From Microbulbifer elongatus (GTDB taxonomy: Bacteria; Pseudomonadota; Gammaproteobacteria; Pseudomonadales; Cellvibrionaceae), in assembly GCF_020524885.1 (NCBI RefSeq), contig NZ_JAIVKJ010000001.1, positions 1-64,000 on the forward strand: 64,000 bases of DNA, given 5' to 3'. Position numbers and translations under genes: made by a program. The notes under the pieces are model-generated. The model worked only from the letters and a program-made list of their open reading frames with translations. It ran no database searches and was not told the DNA's origin. Shown piece by piece: positions 1 to 9,500 of the stretch. Each line of letters opens with the position of its first letter. The first letter of the stretch is position 1.

Positions 1-116
1 TGACGACCATAGAACTGTGGAACCACCTGATCCCTTGCCGAACTCAGAAGTGAAACGCAGTATCGCCGATGGTAGTGTGGTGTTTCGCCATGTGAGAGTA
101 GGTCATCGTCAGGCTT
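1..116 (+). rRNA. rrf: 5S ribosomal RNA, 5' end cut by window
   Basis: The sequence carries the conserved 5S core (GCCGAACTCAGAAGTGAAAC near 37-56, CGCCGATGGTAGTGTGG near 63-79, GAGAGTAGG near 94-102). The closing helix is visible: TGACGA at the left edge pairs with TCGTCA near 106-111. Compared with E. coli 5S about four bases are missing at the 5' end, so the gene starts just outside the window. It is probably the last gene of an rRNA operon, since a strong terminator follows at once. Confidence 0.96.
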
Positions 117-130
117 CTAAATAAAAGAAA

Positions 131-159
131 GGGCCACCCATTTGGGTGGCCCTTTTTTT
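131..159 (+). terminator. Rho-independent terminator of the rRNA operon
   Basis: GGGCCACCC and GGGTGGCCC form a perfect 9-bp stem around an ATTT loop, followed by seven T. It lies 15 bases after the 5S gene. Confidence 0.95.
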
Positions 160-343
160 ATTTAGGATACGGTGAATTACTGCCACTACCTTGCAGCGCC
201 CCGCGCTGCCATGTGACAAACGATGCACCGAAGGTGCCAGTTTGGGGCGCCGAAGGCGTCGCTTCAGCGATGGCGAGCGCAGCTCGACACCCAGTGTAGG
301 TCTGCAGACTCGCAGCGCCATACCGCTGCATACGGAATACAAC

Positions 344-380
344 AAAAAGCCCCGATCGCTAACGCGGTCAGGGCTTTTTT
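344..380 (+). terminator. Second terminator-like hairpin downstream of 5S
   Basis: An A-tract and GCCCCGATCGC pair with GCGGTCAGGGC and a T-tract around a short loop. There is one mismatch and one wobble pair. The A-tract on the left would let it work in both directions. It may be a back-up terminator for the rRNA operon. Confidence 0.6.
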
Positions 381-517
381 CGTTTTGGGCTGGATAGCCT
401 CATTTTGTGGAAGAAACGCATTTTTCATCGCGGCAAATTTGCAAAAATAGGCGTGACGGTTTTTTAAACGTTTTCTCAACGCCAGTAACCATGCCACTCA
501 CGCCCAATATCCCGCAG

Positions 518-796
518 TTATCCCCAGCTATATCCATGGAAACTGTGGGAAAGTCGGTAATCCACAGGCTGTGCGTTGTGTAAGCGGTGAATACCTGGAA
601 GGGCTGGGGAAAGGATCTAGTTATCAACAAGAATGATGACAAAAAATAGATCCAGAAGTGGTTTCAGGCGTGCCGGCCTCTTCATAAAAAGATGCCGGTT
701 AATAAGTGATCAGATTGAGCTCCCATTACTGACTCATTGGCGGAATATAGTCCTTTTAGGCGTTTTCTTCTTCCATTGATATTTGGGTGTGGATAA
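518..796. promoter_or_regulatory. Cluster of four DnaA-box-like nonamers
   Basis: TTATCCCCA (518-526), TAATCCACA (558-566) and TTATCAACA (621-629) each differ from the DnaA box TTATCCACA by one base. TGTGGATAA (788-796) is a perfect box on the minus strand. Several GATC sites lie between them. No dnaA, dnaN, gidA or parAB gene is nearby, so calling this an origin is not justified. It could be a DnaA-titrating or DnaA-regulated site, or chance. Confidence 0.3.
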
Positions 797-901
797 AATC
801 TGTGTCAAGAGTCACAAAAAATTAAATAAGGCGCGTAGCTGAACGGTTTCTAGGGATTTTCTGCAGCCACCGCTCGCCGATAAGGTTTTAGGGAAAACAC
901 G

Positions 902-1891
902 ATGTCTTTGCAAAGATGGCTATTGGGGGGGGCTGCGCTGCTTCTTTCGGTGCAGGCGTTTGCGGTCGGCACCGGGGCCGGCACCACCATCAGTAACACG
1001 GCCTCGGCCACCTATACCGACACCACGGGCAATCCGCAGTCCGTGAGCTCCAATACCACCAGCCTCCGTGTAGACGAGTTACTGGATGTAACTGTCGCTT
1101 CCAATGATGCGGGTTATATCTCTGCTTCATCGCCGGAGATCGGCGCTGTGCTGTCCTTTACCGTCACCAATACCGGAAACGGGGATGAGGCCTATGACCT
1201 CGCGGTAAACACTGCGCTTAGTGGTGATCAGTTCGACCCTGAGAATGCGCTGATTTATATCGATAGCAACGGTGACGGCCTCTACGATGCAGGCGACGCA
1301 CTGTATGACGCAAGTTCGCCCCTGCAACTTGCTGCCGATGAGTCGATCGCGGTGTTTGTGGTTGCCGACGTTCCCGATGCACTGTCCAGCAGTGACCTGG
1401 GCCTGGTCGAGCTGACTGCGGAATCGATTACCGCACAGGCGAGTGCCGGCAGTGACGCACCGGGTACCGTGTTTGCGGGCCAGGGCGATGGCGGTGGCAA
1501 TGCAGTGGTAGGCAGTAGTGGTGCCACAGCGGTGGCCCAGAACGGCTACCAGATAACGCTGGTGCAGCCTTCCTTCACCAAGAGCCAGAGCGTTGTCGAC
1601 CCCTTTGGCGGCAGTGCTGCGGTTCAGGGCGCGGTCATTACCTACACCCTCACTTTTTCTGCCAGTGGCAGCGGCGAGATCACGGATGTGATCCTGAGCG
1701 ATGACATTCCCGATAACACCACTTACCTGGCCGGCTCCATCACCCTGAACGGCGCAGGCAAAAGCGATGCGGCCGACAGTGATGAAGCGAGATTTGACAG
1801 TAGCGCTACACCACCGCGTATCGAAATCAATATCGGTACGGTCAACGCACCGGCTAGCTATACGGCCACTTTCCAGGTCGAAATTGACTGA
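902..1891 (+). CDS. Secreted DUF11-like surface protein A
   Basis: A 329-residue exported protein of unknown function. Residues 1-21 form a clear signal peptide ending in QAFA. A short N-terminal module with the pattern I-S-N-T-A-S-A-T-Y...SSN follows, which recurs in the proteins at 2450 and 3565. Around residues 119-131 is a calcium-loop-like D-S-N-G-D-G-L-Y-D sequence. Residues about 222-329 form one DUF11-type (conserved repeat, beta-sandwich) domain ending in FQVEID. The frame is first in a series of five co-directional genes. The stop is 17 bases before the next start. It may be a surface or filament subunit; this is inference. The signal peptide and domain type are clear, but the role is not. 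Confidence 0.85.
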   Translation: MSLQRWLLGGAALLLSVQAFAVGTGAGTTISNTASATYTDTTGNPQSVSSNTTSLRVDELLDVTVASNDAGYISASSPEIGAVLSFTVTNTGNGDEAYDLAVNTALSGDQFDPENALIYIDSNGDGLYDAGDALYDASSPLQLAADESIAVFVVADVPDALSSSDLGLVELTAESITAQASAGSDAPGTVFAGQGDGGGNAVVGSSGATAVAQNGYQITLVQPSFTKSQSVVDPFGGSAAVQGAVITYTLTFSASGSGEITDVILSDDIPDNTTYLAGSITLNGAGKSDAADSDEARFDSSATPPRIEINIGTVNAPASYTATFQVEID

Positions 1892-1908
1892 TCGCTAAAG
1901 AGGTTCAA

Positions 1909-2388
1909 ATGAAAAAATTCTTCGGGGCTTTTGCTCTTGCCGCCGCGTTTATGGCTTCCGCAGTGCCGGCTTTCGCGGCAGTGGAGCTTGAAACTCGCGC
2001 TTTTATTGAGGTGACCACTACCGATGCAAATGGTGTGACAGTCACAAAAATGGAACCGGTGGAGCGTGCCCAGCCAGGGCAGGAAGTGGTATTCGTCATC
2101 ACCTATCGCAACGCAGGTGAGGAGCCAGCGGAGAACTTGGTGGTAAATAACCGGATACCCAAAGAGATGGTGTACGTGGCCGATACCGCTCAGGGTGAGA
2201 GTGCGCTCATCCAGGTTTCCGTAGACGGCAATCTTTTCGATGCACTGGATTCATTGCGGGTAACCGAAGCCGATGGAACAGTGCGCGCAGCGAAGGCATC
2301 CGATGTGGTCGCATTGCGCTGGACTTTGCAGGGGGGCGTCGCACCGGGCGACTCCGGCAGCGTGCGTTACCGGGCAGTTTTGAAATAA
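1909..2388 (+). CDS. Small secreted DUF11-like protein
   Basis: A 159-residue exported protein. Residues 1-23 are a signal peptide (charged start, hydrophobic core, cleavage after AFA). The rest is essentially one DUF11-like beta-sandwich: the pattern V-E-R-A-Q-P-G-Q-E-V-V-F-V-I-T-Y-R-N-A-G is typical of the first strands, and the domain ends in VRYRAVLK. An AGAGG ribosome site sits seven bases before the ATG. It lies between two longer paralogous proteins, so it is probably made with them. It lacks the N-terminal NTA module of its neighbours, which may mean a different position in an assembly, such as a cap or adaptor. Function is unknown. Confidence 0.85.
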   Translation: MKKFFGAFALAAAFMASAVPAFAAVELETRAFIEVTTTDANGVTVTKMEPVERAQPGQEVVFVITYRNAGEEPAENLVVNNRIPKEMVYVADTAQGESALIQVSVDGNLFDALDSLRVTEADGTVRAAKASDVVALRWTLQGGVAPGDSGSVRYRAVLK

Positions 2389-2449
2389 AGCGCGATGGCG
2401 CAACGAACCGTATTAATTATTTATAAAATCTAATCGGGGTGAACTAAAA

Positions 2450-3499
2450 ATGTTTAACAAGAAATCAAAGGCACTTTGGGCGGCGATCGGCCTGCTGACT
2501 GTGGGGTTTGTGCCGCAAGCATTTGCTGTGGGTACCGACGCGGGTGAAACGATCTCCAATACGGCGACAGTTTCCTATCAGGTAGGTGGCGTGGATCAGG
2601 AGGATGTCGACAGTAACGAAGAGACTTTTGTCGTGGATCGTGTTATTCGCATGACCCTGGCCTTGGACGGTAACCTTGGAACTGCACCAGTACCTGGCGC
2701 CACCTCGAAGATTACCAGTTACACTCTCACCAATACGTCCAACGCCCCTCTTGACTTTGATCTTGATGCCATCAACGCGGTAAACGGCGACCTGGTCAAC
2801 CCGGGCCCCACGAATATCGGCACAGACGACCAGGAAGGCACAAACATAATTGCCTTTTTAGACACTAACGGGAATGGTGTTTATGACGTAGGAACTGATT
2901 CTCTCCGAATTGAAGATCTGGGCGCCGACGATAGCGTTAATGTACTAGTGAGCATCGATATTCCCTCGTCGGTGGTTGATGGCGAGACGATCGGTGTGGT
3001 GCTTACGGCAACCGCCACGGAAACGAACGGCGACCCCCTGTCGCAAGACACCGGTGCAAACACCAGCGGGATGGAAACCATATTTGGCGATGCAACAGGC
3101 GTCACCGATTCTGATTATGACGGCAAGATAAGTGTTTACGGAGCCTACTCCATCAGCGGTGCCAACCTCTCCGTGGCCAAGTCTTCGACAGTGATCGATG
3201 ACTACGTAAGCAGCTCCAATTTCAAGGCTATTCCTGGCGCTCTGGTTGAGTACTGCATCGTGGTAACCAACAGTAATACCGCGACCGCGGACGCAACAGA
3301 CGTTACCGTGAGCGACGGAGTTCCCTTATACACCTCTTTTGAGGCAAGTAGTGTCGCTACCGGCTCGGGCACAACCTGCGGTAGTAGCGCTGACGCCCCG
3401 TCTCTAGGTGACGAGTCAGGCGGTACCGTGACTGCGACATTCCCGACAGTTAGCCCCGGTGAGAGCGTCTGGGTAAGCTTCCAGGTAACAATCGACTAA
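2450..3499 (+). CDS. Secreted DUF11-like surface protein B, paralogue of the 902 gene
   Basis: A 349-residue exported protein with the same plan as the protein at 902. It has a signal peptide ending in QAFA, then V-G-T-D-A-G-E-T-I-S-N-T-A, a Ca-loop-like D-T-N-G-N-G-V-Y-D near residues 138-148, and a C-terminal DUF11-type domain (about 238-349) ending in FQVTID. Two cysteines, in EYCIVV and TTCGSS, could form a disulfide within this last domain. A GGGGTGA ribosome site precedes the ATG. The 61-base gap before it and a strong hairpin after it (3510-3529) suggest that the small genes are expressed at a different level from the large gene downstream. It may be a structural subunit; function is not known. 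Confidence 0.85.
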   Translation: MFNKKSKALWAAIGLLTVGFVPQAFAVGTDAGETISNTATVSYQVGGVDQEDVDSNEETFVVDRVIRMTLALDGNLGTAPVPGATSKITSYTLTNTSNAPLDFDLDAINAVNGDLVNPGPTNIGTDDQEGTNIIAFLDTNGNGVYDVGTDSLRIEDLGADDSVNVLVSIDIPSSVVDGETIGVVLTATATETNGDPLSQDTGANTSGMETIFGDATGVTDSDYDGKISVYGAYSISGANLSVAKSSTVIDDYVSSSNFKAIPGALVEYCIVVTNSNTATADATDVTVSDGVPLYTSFEASSVATGSGTTCGSSADAPSLGDESGGTVTATFPTVSPGESVWVSFQVTID

Positions 3500-3509
3500 C
3501 CTTTCGCAA

Positions 3510-3529
3510 CGGGTGGCCCACGCCACCCG
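3510..3529 (+). promoter_or_regulatory. Intra-operon hairpin between small subunit genes and the giant OM protein
   Basis: CGGGTGGC and GCCACCCG form a perfect 8-bp stem with a CCAC loop, 11 bases after the stop at 3499. No T-tract follows, so it is probably not a full terminator. It could stabilise the upstream mRNA or dampen read-through into the 6.1-kb gene. This is inference. Confidence 0.5.
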
Positions 3530-3564
3530 CTCCGCTCCCCAGCGGTGCGCGATGCGTAGCCGTT

Positions 3565-6500
3565 ATGGTTGATACCCTCCTGGCCCAGCACTCACTTAAG
3601 CCCGGGGGACGTAAGTCCGCCGGGCTTTGTTGCGCCCGGCGTTTTCTGTCGGGGCTGGCGGCGATTCTGCTGCTCGGGCTAATGCTTGCCTCCACTTCAC
3701 TGCGTGCCGCGGATATCGAAGTGGTCAATACTGCCCGCGCAAGCTGGGTACATGCGGGCGACTCTGCCTCCCGTTTTCTCGACTCCAATAGTGTCAGCCT
3801 GGGCGTATTGGCAACCCCAGCGTGTACCCCTTCCTCCGTAGGCTTTTACCAGCATATCCCGTCCAGTTTGTCGGCCCCCGATAGTGTCGGCCGCGACTTC
3901 AGTGGTGGCAGCTACGTTGATACCTCGGGAGCACGCTTGCCCCTGCCGGTACCCACTGCGCTGGATGGCGGTGCCCTGTCGCTGCAAGCGGTGGCATCGC
4001 GCACAGCGACGGTATATCACGGTGGCGAGCCGGTTCTGATCGCGCTGGAGGATGGCAACCGCAATATCGACCCCACTGTGCGCGAAACCGTGGCAGTGGA
4101 ACTCACTGTGGATTACCCGACGACCGTATCCGGCACAGGCTCTGCGTCGCCAGAGCGGGAGCAGCTATACCTGTACGAAACCGGTCTGGATACCGGCGTA
4201 TTCGCTGCAGCAGTGGCAAGTAGTTTTTATAAAGCCGATCGGCGGCCCCAGAGCAGCGACGGGCAACTGGTGCTGGGTGAAAACGCGCAACTCGCGCTGA
4301 GTTACCTGGACCCCATGTGTTCCGGCGAATCCGCACGCGCCGGCGCGCTCGCCGATCCGCTTGGCGTAGTATTCGACTCCGTTGATGGAACCCCCCTCGT
4401 CGGGGCCACGGTAGCGCTGGTGAATGCCGATGACGGATCGCCGGCGATTGTTTATGGCGACGACGGTGTCACACCCTTCTCAAATACCCAGATTACCGGT
4501 GGCAGCGGTACCCCGGGTTTTCGCTTCCCCTATGTTCCGCCGGGCAACTACCGCCTGACGGTAACGCCCCCCTCGGACTACACCGCGCCTTCCACCGTTG
4601 CCGACAGCGAAATACCCCCGGCCCCCGACGGCCAGCCTTATCGGGTAGTGGCCGGATCCCGGGGTGAGAGTTTTTCAGTTTCGGTGAGTCCTGCGCTGGC
4701 AATGGATGTGCCTGTAGATCCATCCACCGCGGGACTGCTGTTGGAGAAAAGCGTCTCTGAAAGCTCCGCTGCCGCCGGTGATTACCTGCAATACCGCCTG
4801 CAGCTGCAGAGCCTGATTTCCGCTCCCGCCAGCGAGGCATTGATTGTCGATCGCCTGCCGGCGGGTATGCGCTACCGTGCGGGATCACTGTACCTCGATG
4901 GTGAACAGCAAGCGGATCCAACCATTGGCGCCGATGGCCGAACACTTGAGATTGCTCTCGGTGAGTTGGCCGCTGATGCCCAATTGGAAGTGCGCTACGT
5001 TGTCGAGGTAACCGCAGGCGCGCAGACCGGTGATGCGGTCAACACCGCGACTGCCACTGCGCTCAACCCAGGTGGTGGCCAATTAAGTTCCAACCTCGCG
5101 CAGGTAGCGGTAACGATCACCGAGCCCTTTATCAGCGACCGTTTCACGTTGGTGGGCGGCGTATATGGCGGTGACTGCGACACCCCGTGGAGCGAACGCA
5201 AAGGCCTGGCGAATGTGCGCCTGCTGCTGGACGACGGCACCTATGTAGTGACCGATGCGGATGGCCGTTACCACATGGAAGGGCTGCGCCCGGGTACCCA
5301 CGTAGTACAGCTGGATATCGCCAACCTGCCAATGGGGTGGGAACCGGTATCCTGTGTGGACAACACTCGCTTTGCCGGCAGCGCCTATTCACAGTTTGTC
5401 GATGCCCGCGGCGGCAGCCTGTGGCGCGCTGATTTTCAGTTGCGTCCATCCAGGGCCGGGCTGCGTCTGCAGACCCGAGAGGAGCAGGCGTTGCCACTGC
5501 TGGAAGAAGTGGCGCCGACCAAGTACACCTTCCGCGGCCGATTCGCCTCCGGGGACGACCAGCTGTTGCCTGAGTCGGCGGCGGAGCTGCAGGCGCTGGT
5601 GGAGACCTTAAAAGGTGGTGAGGTGTTCGGGCTGGAGATTGTCGGCCACACCGACAGCCAGCGTCTCTCGCGCCGTGCCAGAGCAAAATTCCGCGATAAC
5701 CACGGGCTGTCCATGGCCCGCGCCAGCACGGTTGCCAATGTGCTGGGAGAGGCTCTGGGGCTTTCTGCCGAGCGGGTAACCGTGGGCGGTATGGGCCCAA
5801 GCCTGCCGCTGGCAGACAATTTCACCTGGGAGGGGATGGCCCGCAACCGGCGGGTGGATGTTCTGGTATACGGCCGTACTGGCCCGGCGGAAGTTGAGGT
5901 AGGCAAGCGCCTGCAACGTACGCACACGGTTGCGCTGGACACCAGTGGCGGTACGTTTACCAATCTGCGCGTTACCGCCATGTTGCCCGAAGGCTTGCGT
6001 TATCTCCCCGGCACAGCACGCCTGGACGGGGAGCCCGTGGACGACCCCCGCCAGAGTGGTGTGGTGCTGATGTGGCGTCTCCCGGACGCTACCGGATTGC
6101 CGCAGAGCAACAGTGCGCCCTACGCCCGCCAGTTCACATTTGAAACGGAAGCGCTGCGCCGGGATCAGGTCGATACCGACCAGTGCGAGGCCGGAAACAC
6201 CATCAAGGTCAATGCGCTGGTGGATACCGCCGTTGGTGAAAACCTTCGCTTGCCGGTTGCGGAAAACCGCCTTGATTGCAAATCCGCGGCGGATAAAGAA
6301 CCAGGTACGCCTGAAACGCAAAGCGACAGCGGCCGTCTTACCGTCAACCTGACCGACCCGGCCACTTACTTGGCGCCGAATGATGGGGCAGCGGGCGAGG
6401 ACGAAAAGACCTCCTCCGCATCCGCGGCAGGCGCGGGTGTGGACTGGCTGGCGCAGGCAGCGGGTGAGCAGGGTTTCCTGTTTCCGCAGGAAAGGCACAA

Positions 6501-9500
6501 CCCGCGGGCACCGGCGGTGCGCGCGGTGATCGCCCACGGTGTCGGTGAACGCGTGGAGCTTACCGTAAACGGCAAGCCCGCCCCGGCACTCAGTTATGAA
6601 GGTATTGAAACAGCGCCACGGGGTGGCGTTGCCACCAGCCATTGGCGAGCGCTGCCATTGGAAGAGGGTGATAACCAGCTGCTGGCAAAGGTGTATGACG
6701 ATAGCGGCGAGCTGCTCGCCAGTTACCTTCGTGTGGTGCACTTTGCCAATACCCCGGCGCGGGCGGAGCTGTTGCCGGAGCGCTCGGATCTGCGCGCCGA
6801 TGGCGTGTCGCGCCCACGTATCGCGGTGCGTATTCTGGATCGCGATGGCTTCCCGGTGCGCGACGGCATCACCGGAAGCGTCGCCATCAGTGCCCCCTAC
6901 GAGGCGTGGCAGAGTCAGAACGATAAACAACAGCGCAAACTGGCGGGGCTGGGTGAATTCCAGCCCCAGTACCGGGTAGAAGGGGATGAGGGTATCGCCT
7001 GGATCGAGCTGGCACCCACCACCCGCTCCGGTGCGTTTACCCTGGACTTCCGCTTCCACACAGGTGTCGACACCCGCCGTGAGCAACAGCTGTACGGGTG
7101 GATGTCACCCGCCGCCCGGGACTGGGTTGTAGTGGGTTTTGCCGAAGGCACCCTGGGCTACAACACCCTCAACAAGCGTATGGAATCCCTGCCGGCGGCT
7201 GAGGATGAAGGCGTTTATACCGATGGCCAGCTGAGCTTTTACGCCAAGGGTCGCGTGCTGGGCGAGTGGCTGTTGACCATGGCTTACGACAGCGACAAGC
7301 CAAGGGACCAGGCGCTGATGTCGCCCATCGACCCATCCCGCTACTACACCCTATATGGCGACGGTACCACCCAGGTTTACGGTGCTGCTAGCCGCGAGAA
7401 ACTTTACGTAAAAATGGAACGGGGCCAGTTCTACGCCCTGTTCGGTGACTACGAAACCGGCCTGGTGAAAACCCAGCTTTCCCGTTATAGCCGTACCCTC
7501 AATGGTTTCAAGGCGGAAGACGGTGGCGGTCTGGTGGTGTACACGGTATTTGCCGCAGACACCGAGCAGAGCTATGCCCGCGATGAAATTCAGGGCGATG
7601 GCACCTCCGGCCTTTACCGCCTCAGCTATCCGGGAATTCTGCTCAACAGTGAACGGGTGCGTATCGAAACCCGCGACCGGATACACCGCGAGCAGGTATT
7701 GAAAACCGAAATCCTGACGCCCTACATCGATTACGAAATCGATTATGCCGCGGGCACCCTGTTTTTCCGCGAGCCGATATTCAGTCGGGACCTCGACTTT
7801 AATCCGGTGTACATCGTTGCCGAATACGAAACCAGTGGCGGCAACAACCGGGCATTCGCCGGTGGTGGTCGTGTTGGGCTCAACCTGCAGGATGAGACGC
7901 TGCAGGTTGGTGTCAGTGGCCTGCGCGACGAAGGCATTGACGGGAGCGCGGACCTCGCCGGTGCCGACCTGCGATGGTTTTTTGGTGACGACAGCGAGCT
8001 GCGCCTGGAAGCCGCGCAGACTCGTGGCGACGACGCCGAGCGCGACGGCGAGGCCTGGCTGGCGGAAGTGGAACACCACAGCAGTCGTTACGATGTGCTC
8101 GCCTACAGCCGCCAGCAGGATGCGGAGTTTGGCCTGAATCAGCAAACCGCGGGGCAGTCGGGCCAGCGCAAGTCCGGTGTGCAGGGACAGGTTCACCTGG
8201 GCGAAGAATGGTCCTTGCAGGGGGAGGCTTACCAGCAGCAGAACCTGACCAACGACGCGCGCCGCAATGCTGCCGAGGCGCGGTTGCGCTACGAAACCAA
8301 TGCAACACGGATCAGTTTCGGTGCCCAGCACGCTGCAGATGAGCTACCGGCAACTACCGCCGGCGAGGCGCCGATTGAAGCGAATTCCAGTCAGGCGCTA
8401 TTTTCTGCCAGCCGCCAGCTACTGAATGGCCGCGCCGACCTGTCGCTGCAAACCGAAACTTCCCTCGGCGGTGGCCGCAGTGAGAGCGCCGATTATCCGG
8501 ATCGCTACCTGCTGGGAGCCAGCTATGCGCTCACCGACTACGCCCGACTGCTGGCCGGGCAGGAATTTAGCGACGGCGATAGCAGTAATAGCCGCGCCAG
8601 TCGTGTGGGCGTCCAGCTCACGCCTTGGGTAGGAGGTCTTGTTACGTCCACCCTGAATGAGAGTCGTGCCAGTGGCTATGGTCCGCGCCGCTACTCCCAG
8701 CTGGGGGTGAGTCAGGCGGCAAACCTGAGCGAGCAGTGGCGCCTGGATCTGGGACTGGATGCCAGCCATTCCCTGGACGAGGACACGTCATCCCCGGAGT
8801 TGAATACGACTACCGGCAACAGCGCCTTTGTCCAGTCTTCTGTCACCAGCATCAGTGAAGACTTTGTTGCCCTGAGTGTCGGCGCAGCCTGGCGCGGCGA
8901 TGTATGGGCCTGGCGTGGGCGGCTGGAATCCCGCCGTGCGGACAGTGGCGATCGCGTGGGAATGAGCAGTGGCTTCCTGCGTCAGGCGCAGGCGGGTATT
9001 GCGTTCTCGAGCACCCTCGAGGCATTCCACAATGATACCGAGCAGGGCGCCAGCGGTGATCTCGCCAGCCTGGATCTTTCCTGGGCGTGGCGGCCGCTGG
9101 ACAGCCACTGGTCGATCCTCAATCGCCTGGAGTTCCGTTATGAGAGTGTTGAAAATGCGGCCTTCGACGGTGGCCTGTTCGGTTTCGACAGCCTCGCCGC
9201 GGACAATGCCCGCAGCCGCCGTGTGATTAATAATTTCGCCCTCAACCGGATTTCCCGTCCCTGGAGTGGTGAAGACCGCACCGGCAACCTGTTCCAGCGA
9301 TACCAGCGCAGCCAGTTGTCACTGTTTTACGGTGCCAAATATGCGCAGGACAATTTCGACGGAGTTGAGTACGACGGGTACACCGACCTGCTCGGTGTCG
9401 AAGCGCGTTACGACCTCAATGAGTGGATGGATCTCGGCCTGCAAGCCAGTGCGCTCAATTCCTGGGAGGCCGGTACGCACCTCTATTCCTTTGGCCCGCA

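Larger units (their letters stand above)
160..901. other. 742-bp region without a recognisable gene
   Basis: No open frame here has a convincing ribosome site or a recognisable protein. It contains a second terminator-like hairpin (344-380), four DnaA-box-like nonamers between 518 and 796, and an AT-rich stretch (about 770-840) that probably holds the promoter of the surface-protein series starting at 902. I did not find a tRNA. Confidence 0.6.

Noticed and set aside
518..796. Chromosomal replication origin
   Set aside because: DnaA boxes are present but the usual neighbours are absent and no DNA-unwinding element is evident, so this is not supported.
5608..8331. Long minus-strand frames (for example 5608-7086 and 7351-8331) opposite the 2036-residue gene
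   Set aside because: Antisense shadows of high-GC coding sequence without start signals or domains.
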